Origin: Nocardia donostiensis
GTDB taxonomy: Bacteria > Actinomycetota > Actinomycetes > Mycobacteriales > Mycobacteriaceae
Length of the DNA stretch: 39,707 bases
Direction: 5' to 3'
Assembly (NCBI RefSeq): GCF_002081715.1
Contig: NZ_MUKP01000042.1
Location: forward strand, 1 to 39,707
The stretch's first letter is position 1, and the number at the start of each line of letters is the position of its first letter. The position numbers were made by a program, and so were the translations under genes. Below the pieces are notes generated by a model. The model did not search any database, was not told the origin of the DNA, and saw only the letters and a list, made by a program, of their open reading frames with translations. Shown piece by piece: positions 8,622-16,356 of this stretch.

Positions 8622-9041
8622 TCAGCGGTCGAGTTCGCGTGCGACGGCCCGGACGACCTCCGAGATACGCTGGGCGGTCTTGCGATCGGGGTACCTACCC
8701 TTGCGCAGATCCGGCTGCACCTTGGCCTCCAGCAGCGTGATCATGTCCTCGACCATGCCGTGCAGCTCGTCGGGGGTGTGTTTGCGTTCGACCGGTGCCT
8801 TGCGGGCGCCGCGCTCCTGGTTCTGCCGGACCGATGGCGGGGCCTCGATCAGTTTGAGGCTCAGCGCCTGTGGACCGCGGCGGCCTGCCGCCATACCGAA
8901 TTCGACGCGCTGCCCCGGTTTCAGGGTTTCGATGCCCTGTGGCAGTGCGGACGAGCGGACGTAGACGTCCTCACCCTCGTCCTGGGAAAGGAACCCGAAG
9001 CCCTTTTCCACGTCGTACCACTTCACCCTGCCGGTCGGCAC
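8622..9041 (-). CDS. cspB: Cold-shock-domain protein, CspB type with C-terminal extension
   Basis: About 139 residues. Residues 1-65 form a cold-shock domain with RVKWYDVEKGFGFLSQDEGEDVYVRSSAL (RNP1-like KGFGFL, RNP2-like VYVRS); a charged C-terminal half contains DELHGMVEDMITLLEAKVQPDLRKGRYPDRKTAQRISEVVRAVARELD-like helices. This two-part layout and ~135-residue length match Rv0871 of M. tuberculosis. I chose GTG at 9041 because the protein then begins (M)PTGRVKWYD as in relatives; GTG at 9050 would add three residues. Likely a single-stranded nucleic-acid-binding RNA chaperone in the cytoplasm. Confidence 0.85.
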   Translation of the reverse strand: MPTGRVKWYDVEKGFGFLSQDEGEDVYVRSSALPQGIETLKPGQRVEFGMAAGRRGPQALSLKLIEAPPSVRQNQERGARKAPVERKHTPDELHGMVEDMITLLEAKVQPDLRKGRYPDRKTAQRISEVVRAVARELDR

Positions 9042-9148
9042 TGCGCTCACCCGTTCGTCATTCGAACCCGAAACCGCGTGCCGGCCCGGGCCTTTCCGTC
9101 TTGCAAAGCTCCTGCCCCGGGTCGGGCCGCGGGCAGGTGTCACCACTG

Positions 9149-9162
9149 TTCGAACATTCGAA
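9149..9162. promoter_or_regulatory. TTCGAA-CA-TTCGAA dyad between divergent genes
   Basis: A perfect inverted repeat of 6+2+6 bp lies in the 212-bp intergenic region between cspB and the divergent small membrane protein gene. It resembles half of a LexA box but lacks the correct central spacing, so the binding protein is unknown. Confidence 0.3.
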
Positions 9163-9253
9163 AAGAACGCGCCCCACAGGCATGCAGGACGCGCTTGATC
9201 AAGAGTCTACCCCGGTGCCCACGCGGCGGGCACATCAGTTTTACCGTCGAGCA

Positions 9254-9547
9254 GTGACGAACCCTCCCGACCTGCCGCCTTCCGGATCCTCCGAACCCCA
9301 GCCGGAGCGGTCCGAGCAGCCCACTCAGCCCGAGCGTTCTGCGGCCAGGGGGCCGGGCAACTGGCTCCTGTTTCTGGCCCTCGGCCTTTTCGGCGTGGGG
9401 CTGCTGGCGGTTATCGCGATCTTCCTCACGCCGGTGCTGACCGACGGCAAGCCAGGGCTGTGGCTGTATCTGCTGGCGATGCTCAGCCCGCTCGGCTTCG
9501 TTATGGCGCTGATTTTCGCGCTGTTGTCCGGCCGCCGAGTCAAGTGA
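9254..9547 (+). CDS. Small two-helix membrane protein
   Basis: 97 residues from GTG at 9254. The first ~33 residues are Pro/Glu/Ser-rich and hydrophilic, followed by two hydrophobic segments: NWLLFLALGLFGVGLLAVIAIFL and LWLYLLAMLSPLGFVMALIFAL, ending GRRVK. Position between cspB and rpfA corresponds to Rv0870c, an integral membrane protein in M. tuberculosis, but I base this on order rather than on a sequence comparison. Function unknown. No clear Shine-Dalgarno precedes the start. Confidence 0.7.
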   Translation: MTNPPDLPPSGSSEPQPERSEQPTQPERSAARGPGNWLLFLALGLFGVGLLAVIAIFLTPVLTDGKPGLWLYLLAMLSPLGFVMALIFALLSGRRVK

Positions 9548-9794
9548 CGCAAACCGGTTACCCGCGCGATCCGTTACCCAATCCGCACTGTGATCCTTAT
9601 CACATAACGGTCTGATAACGGGGTGTGATCCGAGGGTGTCTTCCCTGCGCGCACGTCTTCTAGCTGCACAGAGGCGATTTCAGCGGCTGCGAGACCACCT
9701 CGAGATCCTGCCAGACGTACCGGTTACCAAATAGTGATTTTTCGCGGCGTTCGTCGTACCGTCTTAGCCAGCCGGGACAACCGGCACCACCGGC

Positions 9795-9925
9795 CCGCCG
9801 CACCGAGCCTCGCCCCGCGGGTACCGGAACCCCCAAAAGGAACCAGGGGCGAGGGCGGGACGGACACCCTCTCAGTCCGAACCCGAACAGATCAGCTCGC
9901 AGGTGCGTACGAGAGGAAGACGAAC
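9795..9925 (+). promoter_or_regulatory. ydaO/yuaA-type cyclic di-AMP riboswitch upstream of rpfA
   Basis: The ~380 bp before rpfA is gene-free. Its 3' part shows blocks that match the ydaO family: CCGAGCCTCGCC, CCGGAACCCCC...GGGGCGAG, then CCGAACCCG followed by CAGCTCGCAGG and CGTACGAGAGGAAG just before the rpfA start. Rpf genes in actinobacteria are a known target of this riboswitch class, so c-di-AMP would control synthesis of the muralytic enzyme. The 5' boundary is approximate; paired elements from about 9755 onwards may belong to it. The GAGAGGAAG end lies where the rpfA Shine-Dalgarno would be. Confidence 0.75.
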
Positions 9926-9929
9926 CCGA

Positions 9930-10550
9930 ATGAGTGGACGCCATCGCAAGCCAACCACTACCGGTCGCACCGTAGCCAAGGTCGCCGTCACCGGCGCCAT
10001 GATGGGCACGGCAGGTGTGGCCCTCGCCGGTAACGCCAGCGCGGCCCCCGACTCCGACTGGGATCGCCTCGCGCAGTGTGAAGCCGGTGGCAACTGGGGG
10101 ATCAACACCGGCAACGGCTACCACGGCGGCTTGCAGTTCTCGCAGAGCACCTGGCAGTCGCACGGCGGTAGCGAATACGCGCCGACCGCGAACCAGGCCA
10201 GCCGGGAACAGCAGATCGCGGTCGCCGAAAAGGTGCTCGCCTCACAGGGTTGGGGCGCGTGGCCGTCCTGCTCCGCCAAGCTCGGCCTGTCCAGCGCGTC
10301 CACCCCGCGTGACGTGCCCGCCGACACACCCGCCTGGCAGGCTCCCGCCGCCCCCCAGGACCAGTCCGCCGATCAGAGCCGCGAGGTCTTCGAAGCGGTC
10401 GACCGCGCCCTCGCCGCCGTCCAGGCCCAAGGCATCTACATCCCGCAGCAAGCGCTGGACGTGTTCAACGCCGCAAAGGACAACGGCACCAAGCTGGACC
10501 CAGCCGTTGTCAACTTCTACGAAGCCAACAAGGGCCTGCTGCCCTCCTGA
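9930..10550 (+). CDS. rpfA: Resuscitation-promoting factor, RpfA-like
   Basis: 206 residues from ATG at 9930, beginning MSGRHRKPTT as in mycobacterial RpfA. A signal peptide runs to about residue 39 (GNASAAP). The Rpf transglycosylase-like domain covers ~41-118: DSDWDRLAQCEAGGNWGINTG with catalytic Glu51, GLQFSQSTW, and Cys50/Cys114 for the conserved disulfide. The C-terminal ~85 residues are predicted helical and lack the long Pro/Ala repeats of M. tuberculosis RpfA, so it is about half the length. It cleaves peptidoglycan glycan strands outside the cell and promotes regrowth from dormancy. A c-di-AMP riboswitch precedes it and a strong terminator follows 13 bp after the stop. Confidence 0.93.
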   Translation: MSGRHRKPTTTGRTVAKVAVTGAMMGTAGVALAGNASAAPDSDWDRLAQCEAGGNWGINTGNGYHGGLQFSQSTWQSHGGSEYAPTANQASREQQIAVAEKVLASQGWGAWPSCSAKLGLSSASTPRDVPADTPAWQAPAAPQDQSADQSREVFEAVDRALAAVQAQGIYIPQQALDVFNAAKDNGTKLDPAVVNFYEANKGLLPS

Positions 10551-10563
10551 GCACCCCCGACTA

Positions 10564-10610
10564 TACGAGAGAGAGCCCCGCATCCGCACGATGCGGGGCT
10601 CTCTCTCGTA
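10564..10610 (+). terminator. Strong terminator after rpfA (21-bp perfect stem)
   Basis: Left arm 10564-10584 and right arm 10590-10610 are perfectly complementary over 21 bp, with a 5-nt loop (cgcac). The core is GAGAGCCCCGCATC/GATGCGGGGCTCTC. It is unusually long and could terminate in both directions, although only rpfA runs straight into it. The remaining stretch to 10739 shows no gene. Confidence 0.85.
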
Positions 10611-10739
10611 TTCACCTTAGTGGCACGACCTGCGCATAGCCCCGCACCAACCAAACACAGCCAGAGCGAAGACGAAAGCACACGACCCGCAAAGGTACAC
10701 ACAATGGCGGACGCCGGAGCGAAGGCGCAGGACCGCCCC

Positions 10740-10928
10740 TCAGCGGTTGATAACCGTGACCGGGTGGAGGTACGGCAGCTGCTCGGCAGCGACCGGGAAT
10801 TCGGTGTCCTCACCGTACGGCGAGAGGTTACCGGAGCGAGACGACGACAGCTCGGTGACCGCGGACTCACCGTCGGGCACCTCGGGCCAGCCGTTGTCGA
10901 CGTAGGGTTTCTTCGATTTGTTCACCAC
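10740..10928 (-). CDS. Small conserved hypothetical protein
   Basis: 62 residues starting at GTG 10928: a basic start VNKSKKPYVDNGWPEVPDGESAV, then TELSSSRSGNLSPYGEDTEFPVAAEQLPYLHPVTVINR. It is not hydrophobic and has no recognisable domain. It diverges from the XPB-associated gene, as Rv0863 does from Rv0862c in M. tuberculosis, which is why I keep it as real. The sequence is not low-complexity and has an ordinary amino-acid mix. Function unknown. Confidence 0.6.
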   Translation of the reverse strand: MVNKSKKPYVDNGWPEVPDGESAVTELSSSRSGNLSPYGEDTEFPVAAEQLPYLHPVTVINR

Positions 10929-10991
10929 GGCCTCATTCTGGCATGTCAGCCGGGCCCAGCGGCGAGCCGACGGGCAACATCACTGTCGTCG

Positions 10992-10997
10992 TAGGCT
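10992..10997 (+). promoter_or_regulatory. -10 hexamer for a leaderless transcript of the XPB-associated gene
   Basis: TAGGCT (TANNNT type) is followed by exactly 7 nt and then the ATG at 11005, with no Shine-Dalgarno in between. This supports both the chosen start and leaderless transcription. Confidence 0.5.
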
Positions 10998-11004
10998 GGA
11001 CCGG

Positions 11005-13281
11005 ATGACCGGGACCGACTCTTTGGCCGCCTGGCTCGGTGCGCGCACCGATGCCCAGCTGGTGGCGCTGCTCGAACACAGGCCGGATCTGGCGGTGCCG
11101 CTGCCGTCTTCGATGACGGTGCTCGCCGGCCGGGCCGAACAGCGTGCCTCGGTGCTGCGCGCCGCAGACGATCTGAACACCTTGGAGTTCGGCATCGTGG
11201 AAACCCTGGCCATGCACAGTGCGGCGGGCGCGGAGCCGCTGACTCGCCAGGAGCTGAAGAAGAAGCTGCGCGACAGGGTGAAGGCCGCCGCCGTCGATGC
11301 CGCGCTGGAACGTTTGACCGGGCGCGCCCTGGTCTGGTTCGACGACAACCGGCTACGCCTGGTCCCCGCGGTCGCCGAAGCGCTGCCCTGGCCGTTGGGC
11401 AGCAGCACCGAACTACCGGACGCCCTCACCGAACCCGAGGTGCGCGCCGCACTGCCCGACCTCGCCCCCACCGAACACGCGCTGCTGGAGAAACTGGCCG
11501 CTACCGGTCCACGGGGACGCACCCGGGATGCCGCGCCGGGCACCCCGGCCGACCGGCCGATCCAGGTTCTGCTCGCGCGCAGGCTGTTGCGCTGGATCGA
11601 TGACGAGACGGTGGAGCTGCCGGTGCTGGTCGGCCAGATCCTGCGCGGCGAACCGGTCACCGACCCACACACGCTGACCCCGCCGCAGCCCGCATCGGTC
11701 GAACGGAGCACCGCCGATGTCGACGCCGCCGCAGCCGGTGAGGTCGGCGAACTGCTGCGTCACTGCGCAGGCATCCTCGAAGTCATGAGCGCCGCGCCCG
11801 CACCTGCCTTGCGCGCGGGCGGTCTGGGCGTCCGCGAACTGCGCCGGATCGCGAAGTCGACCGGAGTCGACGAACCACGCGCCGGACTGCTGATCGAACT
11901 GCTGGCCGCGGCCAAACTGGTGGACAAGGGCATGCCGGACCCGCCGCCGGACTTCGATTCGACCGATGATTTCTGGGCTCCGACGCCTGCAGCCGATGCC
12001 TGGCTGGACGGTTCGCCCGCGCACCGCTGGGTGGTACTCGCGCAGGCGTGGCTGGAATTGGAACGCTGCCCCTGGATGATCGGGATGCGCGACGCCAACG
12101 ACAAACCACTCCCCGCGCTGGCGCACGAACTGCGCGTCCCGTATGCGGCGCGGGACCGGCGGGCGATTCTCGGCGTCCTCGCCGAATATCCGGCCGGGGC
12201 GGCGCTGGAGGCATCCGATATCGCCCAGCTGCTGGTGTGGCGGATGCCGCGGCGGCGCAGGCAGTACCGGTCTGACGTGGTGGGGCATACGTTGGCCGAG
12301 GCCAACGCGCTCGGGCTGCTCGGCCGTGGCGCGATCAGCTCACCGGGCAGGGTGCTGCTGCACGATGCGACCGCCGACGCGGAAACCGAGATGGATGCCG
12401 CGCTGCCCGACCCGGTGGATCATGTGCTGGTGCAGGCGGATCTGACCGTGGTCGCGCCCGGCCCGCTCACCGCCGAACTGCAGAACCGGATCGCGCTGGT
12501 GGCCGATGTGGAATCGGCGGGTGCGGCGACGGTGTACCGGATCGGGGAGGCTTCGGTACGGCGGGCCCTGGATGCGGGTCTGACCGCCGCCGAACTGCAC
12601 ACCCTGTTCGAACGCCATTCCCGCACGCCGGTCCCGCAGGCCCTGACGTATCTGATCGATGATGTGGCGCGCAGGCACGGCCGGTTGCGTGCCGGGATGG
12701 CGCAATCCTTCGTCCGCAGCGACGATCCGGCGTTGCTGGCGCAGGTGCTCGCGGCCCCGGTAGCCCATGAGGTGGCGCTGCGGGGTATCGCGCCGACGGT
12801 CGCGGTATCGCAGGCGCCGCTGGGGGACCTGCTGGAGCGACTGCGTGCGGCCGGATTCGCGCCGGCAGGTGAGGACGCGGCGGGGACGATCGTGGATCTG
12901 CGACGGCGCGGCGCGCGGATCGCAGCGCGGCCGCTGGCCAGGCAACCGTACCGGCCGATTCCGCCGAGCACCGAACAGCTCCAGCAGTTGGTGGCCGAAT
13001 TGCGGGCCGGTGATCGCGCAGCCGGTGCGCGGGCCGGGCGCTCGGTGCGCGCCGACGGCACCCGGACCAGCACCGCCGCCACGCTGGCATTACTACAGTT
13101 GGCAGCCAAAGCGGGGCGCCAGGTGCATATCGGCTACGTGGATGCGCAGGGTGTGGCGACCCAGCGGGTGGTCGAGCCGGTGCGCGTCGGTAACGGCCAA
13201 CTGGATGCGACGGACCCGGTAACGGGCGCGATCCGGCATTTCACACTGCACCGGATCGCGTCGGTCGCCCTGCTGGACTGA
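11005..13281 (+). CDS. Helicase-associated protein, Rv0862c-like (XPB/Ssl2-type N-terminal domain)
   Basis: 758 residues from ATG 11005, close to the ~756 residues of Rv0862c. It has no helicase motifs of its own. The N-terminus (DSLAAWLGARTDAQLVALLEHRPDLAVPLPSS) and the later winged-helix-like segments (LTRQELKKKLRD, GLGVRELRRIAKSTGVDEPRAGLLIELL, LEASDIAQLLVWRMP) suit a DNA-binding scaffold. The region around residues 460-600 (DHVLVQADLTVVAPGPLTAEL...) matches the helicase-XPB/Ssl2 N-terminal-like domain found in these proteins. A WYL-like C-terminus (RQVHIGYVDAQGVATQRVVEPVRVGNGQLDATDP) ends it. It probably works with the XPB helicase encoded at 16357-18015. Starts near residue 1 of the alignment I remember; an upstream in-frame start at 10918 would overlap the divergent gene. 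Confidence 0.85.
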   Translation: MTGTDSLAAWLGARTDAQLVALLEHRPDLAVPLPSSMTVLAGRAEQRASVLRAADDLNTLEFGIVETLAMHSAAGAEPLTRQELKKKLRDRVKAAAVDAALERLTGRALVWFDDNRLRLVPAVAEALPWPLGSSTELPDALTEPEVRAALPDLAPTEHALLEKLAATGPRGRTRDAAPGTPADRPIQVLLARRLLRWIDDETVELPVLVGQILRGEPVTDPHTLTPPQPASVERSTADVDAAAAGEVGELLRHCAGILEVMSAAPAPALRAGGLGVRELRRIAKSTGVDEPRAGLLIELLAAAKLVDKGMPDPPPDFDSTDDFWAPTPAADAWLDGSPAHRWVVLAQAWLELERCPWMIGMRDANDKPLPALAHELRVPYAARDRRAILGVLAEYPAGAALEASDIAQLLVWRMPRRRRQYRSDVVGHTLAEANALGLLGRGAISSPGRVLLHDATADAETEMDAALPDPVDHVLVQADLTVVAPGPLTAELQNRIALVADVESAGAATVYRIGEASVRRALDAGLTAAELHTLFERHSRTPVPQALTYLIDDVARRHGRLRAGMAQSFVRSDDPALLAQVLAAPVAHEVALRGIAPTVAVSQAPLGDLLERLRAAGFAPAGEDAAGTIVDLRRRGARIAARPLARQPYRPIPPSTEQLQQLVAELRAGDRAAGARAGRSVRADGTRTSTAATLALLQLAAKAGRQVHIGYVDAQGVATQRVVEPVRVGNGQLDATDPVTGAIRHFTLHRIASVALLD

Positions 13282-13294
13282 TCCCCTGCGCCGA

Positions 13295-13831
13295 TCACAC
13301 CTCGGCTGCGCCCAGGCAGAAGGTGGTTTTCGGTTCGCTGACGGTGATGAACCGGACGGCATCGGTGCCGCACTGCAGTTCGTCGACCTCGCCGTCGATC
13401 CGCTGAATCACCCGGAAACTGGCTTCGGGTGCAGCGCAGTCGATATGGCTGTAGCGCGCGGATTCGCCCTCGGCGTAGCAGCTACCCTCGGTGAAATTGG
13501 GTGCCAAGCACAGGAAGGCGGTGGTGCCTCCGTTCATGGTTTCCTCGTAGGGAGTCTGACCCTGGGCGCATTCGGTTTTGCTCTGATGGGTTTCGACTAC
13601 CTGGTAGACGGCCTTTTCCGAGGAGCAGTCGACCGGTTCGGTCTTGGAGTCGACCATCGACTCCGATACCGAGTTCTCGATGACGTTGATGCAGTCACCG
13701 ATGTCGGACTTGGCGGCATCGCTGCCCGCATCCTCCACGGCCGAACAGCCGATCACCGCGACCGCGAGTGCGACTGCCGCCACGATGGCGAGCACGATAC
13801 GCGCGAGCAATCGCATTCCGGGGAATTTCAC
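13295..13831 (-). CDS. LppU/SCO3897-like lipoprotein
   Basis: 178 residues from GTG 13831, which is preceded by GAGAGG at a good distance. The N-terminus MKFPGMRLLARIVLAIVAAVALAVAVIGC is a lipoprotein signal with the lipid-modified Cys at about residue 29. The mature domain begins SDIGDCINV and contains paired cysteines (PVDCSS, TECAQG, AFLCLAP, GSCYAEG, HIDCAAP, ELQCGTD, TFCLGA), a pattern seen in LppU and related secreted proteins. It would be anchored on the outer face of the cytoplasmic membrane. The stop lies 13 bp from the convergent XPB-associated gene. Function unknown. Confidence 0.75.
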   Translation of the reverse strand: MKFPGMRLLARIVLAIVAAVALAVAVIGCSAVEDAGSDAAKSDIGDCINVIENSVSESMVDSKTEPVDCSSEKAVYQVVETHQSKTECAQGQTPYEETMNGGTTAFLCLAPNFTEGSCYAEGESARYSHIDCAAPEASFRVIQRIDGEVDELQCGTDAVRFITVSEPKTTFCLGAAEV

Positions 13832-13935
13832 CTGAAAACCTCTCTCACCGAATATGTCCACGAACCCGTGAACCCGGTGAGGATACCCAGACGGCCGCAG
13901 CCGTCGCATCTGGTCACTACCGGGTCCGGGTGTGG

Positions 13936-14022
13936 TCAGAACAGCGAGAACATTCCCAGCAGCGACAGCGCGATGATGCTGGGAACGAGACGGCCGAGCA
14001 GCTGAAAACCGGAGTAGTCCAT
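13936..14022 (-). CDS. Candidate 28-residue hydrophobic small protein
   Basis: An ATG at 14022 opens a 28-codon frame to TGA at 13936: MDYSGFQLLGRLVPSIIALS continuing with LLGMFSLF. GGAAGG (complement of 14031-14036) lies 8 nt upstream, a better Shine-Dalgarno than most genes in this window have. An in-frame ATG at 14040 would add six residues. The last ~20 residues would form one membrane helix. It sits in the ~295-bp gap between the M1 peptidase gene and the LppU-like lipoprotein gene, same strand. It is supported only by the Shine-Dalgarno and the hydrophobic pattern. Confidence 0.4.
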   Translation of the reverse strand: MDYSGFQLLGRLVPSIIALSLLGMFSLF

Positions 14023-14126
14023 AGGGATTGCCTTCCACATATCGTCCATCGAGGGAACAGTCGTTCCCACACGAGGACTCTGTCGGCGGCGCTCGCCCGA
14101 ACGTTACGCGGTCATGACCGCGCAGG

Positions 14127-15533
14127 TCAGCTGCGCAGGTCCCCCGGGTAGAGGTACTGGTCGGGCGGTGGGGTCGTCCGGTTCAGCCAGGCGTCGAAGA
14201 ATCCGGTCAGGTCTTCGGTGGTCTTGGATTGGATGAAGGTGCGCAGCTGCGGCATCGATGCGTTGCCGTAGGCGTTCGCGGTGACGAATTCGCGCAGCGC
14301 GGCGAAGAACACGTCGTCGCCGAGCTGTTTGCGCAACGCGTGCAAAAACAGCGGGCCGCGATAGTACACCGAGGTGAATTCTTGCCCTGCGCCCGGGTTT
14401 TCCAGCGGAATCTCCCAGAAACGCGGTTCGTCTCGCCACTTGCGGATGGTCTCCCGGTACTGCGCATCGACGTCGGCGCCTTCCATCCGTTCCGGCCACA
14501 GATAGTCGGCGGTATAGCTGGCGAAACATTCGTTGAGGCAGATATCGGCCCAGCTGTACACCGACACCGAGTCTCCCCACCACTGGTGCGCGATTTCGTG
14601 CACCACAGTCTGCAGCTCGGTCCAGGGTGCATAGATGGGGCGTGTCTGGGTTTCCAGCGAGAACGGTAGTTCGGTGTCGATGTAGATACCACCGGAGGTT
14701 TCGAACGGGTAGGGCCCGTACAGGCTTTCGGTGAAATCGAGGATTTCCGGCAGCCTGCGCTCCAGTTCGCGGTGGCGTTCGACGCCGGGAGCGAACGCGC
14801 TCAGCAGCGGGGTGCCGTCGGCGCGGTGCTGCTCCAGATAGGTGAACCGGTCGATGGCGATGGTGGTCAGGTAGCCGATCACCGGTTTACGCGAGGTCCA
14901 GGTGACGGTGCGGGCGCCTGCGCGCACATCGTCGCGGGTGCGCACACCGTTGGACACCACCTCCCATTCGGCGGGCACGGTGGTGTGCAGGGTGAAGGTG
15001 GCCTTGTCGCGGGGTGTGTCGTTGAGCGGGTACCAGGTGGCGGCCGAATGCGGTTCGCCTGCGGCGAAAGCCCCGCCGCTCGGTGCGTAGGTCCAGCCTG
15101 CGCCCTTGGTGTTCTCGGCGACGCCCGCGTAGTCGACGGTCACGGTGAACGGCAGCCAGGGCAGCAGCGGCAGCGCCGGGCGGATGGTGAGTTCGTGTTC
15201 GCCGTGGCGTTCGAAAGTGGCGGGCAGATTGTTCACCGACACCGACGTCACTTGCGGACCGGCGAAATCGAGGTTGAATGAGGTCAGCGCCTGGGTTGCG
15301 GTGGCGTCGATCCGGGTCGACCCGGTCAGCTGATGGGCGGCTGGGTCGTAGTCGATATCGACTTCGTAGTGGCTGACGTCGTAGCCGCCGTTGCCGTCCA
15401 GCGGGTAGTAGGGGTCACCCAGTCCCGGCGATCCGGCGAGGGGGTCGGCCACGGGTTGCGCTCCGGCCACTCCGGGCGATCCGGCCAGCAGTACCGCCGC
15501 TGTCCCGACGAACAGCCAGCCGGGCAACCTCAT
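14127..15533 (-). CDS. Secreted M1-family zinc metallopeptidase
   Basis: 468 residues with a Sec signal peptide ending near residue 25 (PGVAGAQ). The catalytic site HEIAH is at 312-316 with the third zinc ligand Glu335 in NECFASY, 18 residues after the second His, as in M1 enzymes. The GAMEN-type exopeptidase loop is replaced by FSLETQTRP at 291-299, a form seen in exported actinobacterial members. The N-terminal ~230 residues form the beta-saddle typical of the family. It is shorter than aminopeptidase N (~850 residues), lacking the C-terminal helical domain. It probably hydrolyses peptides outside the cell. Next upstream gene on this strand is the DUF3239 gene, 104 bp away. Confidence 0.9.
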   Translation of the reverse strand: MRLPGWLFVGTAAVLLAGSPGVAGAQPVADPLAGSPGLGDPYYPLDGNGGYDVSHYEVDIDYDPAAHQLTGSTRIDATATQALTSFNLDFAGPQVTSVSVNNLPATFERHGEHELTIRPALPLLPWLPFTVTVDYAGVAENTKGAGWTYAPSGGAFAAGEPHSAATWYPLNDTPRDKATFTLHTTVPAEWEVVSNGVRTRDDVRAGARTVTWTSRKPVIGYLTTIAIDRFTYLEQHRADGTPLLSAFAPGVERHRELERRLPEILDFTESLYGPYPFETSGGIYIDTELPFSLETQTRPIYAPWTELQTVVHEIAHQWWGDSVSVYSWADICLNECFASYTADYLWPERMEGADVDAQYRETIRKWRDEPRFWEIPLENPGAGQEFTSVYYRGPLFLHALRKQLGDDVFFAALREFVTANAYGNASMPQLRTFIQSKTTEDLTGFFDAWLNRTTPPPDQYLYPGDLRS

Positions 15534-15637
15534 TCATCCACCTTCCGCCAACGGGTTTGGGTGCCGGGCGCACCGGCCTCGCCGATCGTAGCCGCATCCG
15601 GCAGCCCGACCCGGTAACGGCACGACCGGCGCCCGCG

Positions 15638-16303
15638 TCAGCGGCCGATACCGCCGGGGAGCCGTTGCGGATCCAGGAGCAGCCGCTTGGCGGAGCTGCG
15701 GCGCACCTGTTCGGCCAGGGAGAGGTTGTCGGCGAGCAGTTGCCATTCGGCCTCGCTGATCGCCGCGCGGGCGCGTTCGATAACTACCGCGTCGGCGGTG
15801 CCCCACGCGATCGGCATGGTGTCGACCGGCAGCCAGCGCTCTCCGACGGTGCGGGAGGCGCGTTCGGCGCGCACGGCGATCGAAGGTACGCGTTCCCCTG
15901 GCTGCGCCTGATGGCCGGGCAGTGCCCGCACCTTCCTGGTTACCAGTGCGTACCGCGGTTCGGTGTCCGGGCGTGCAACGTCGACCAGGGCGAGCAGCAC
16001 CAAACCGCCCGGCTTCGCCCGCGATACCACGGCAGGCACCAATTCACCGTCGGCGTAGAGTTTCTGGATATTCGATCGGCGCGGTGCCCACAGCGCCACC
16101 CACAGTGAGGTGGCGGTGCCGAGCACGAAGGCGACGGCGAGCAGATACGACCAGGGGTGGTTCAACCAGATCAGATAGGCGGTGCAGGCCGCGGCGACGA
16201 CGGCCGCGGCCACCGCCAGGATCCGGAGCCGGCGCAGGTCGGCGACGACTTCGTTGACCGCACGAGCATGCCTGCGGTCGACCGCGAATTCGAAGCGTCG
16301 CAC
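15638..16303 (-). CDS. DUF3239 family membrane protein
   Basis: 221 residues from GTG 16303 with AGGAA seven nucleotides upstream. Two hydrophobic segments at ~27-47 (LRILAVAAAVVAAACTAYLIW) and ~51-69 (PWSYLLAVAFVLGTATSLW) are followed by a soluble domain. The soluble part includes NIQKLYADGELVPAVVSRAKPGGLVLLALVDVAR and a C-terminal LLLDPQRLPGG. This is the usual form of DUF3239 proteins in mycolic-acid actinobacteria. It starts 53 bp after the XPB stop on the same strand, so it may be cotranscribed, but nothing links the functions. Function unknown. Confidence 0.75.
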   Translation of the reverse strand: MRRFEFAVDRRHARAVNEVVADLRRLRILAVAAAVVAAACTAYLIWLNHPWSYLLAVAFVLGTATSLWVALWAPRRSNIQKLYADGELVPAVVSRAKPGGLVLLALVDVARPDTEPRYALVTRKVRALPGHQAQPGERVPSIAVRAERASRTVGERWLPVDTMPIAWGTADAVVIERARAAISEAEWQLLADNLSLAEQVRRSSAKRLLLDPQRLPGGIGR

Positions 16304-16356
16304 GTCACCATTCCTAGCACAGTTTGCGGAGGCAGGACCTCCACTTACGGTCGGCC

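Noticed and set aside
9149..9162. LexA (SOS) box between cspB and the small membrane protein
   Set aside because: The TCGAA...TTCGA arms are separated by only 2 nt, while LexA needs a longer GAAC-N4-GTTC arrangement.
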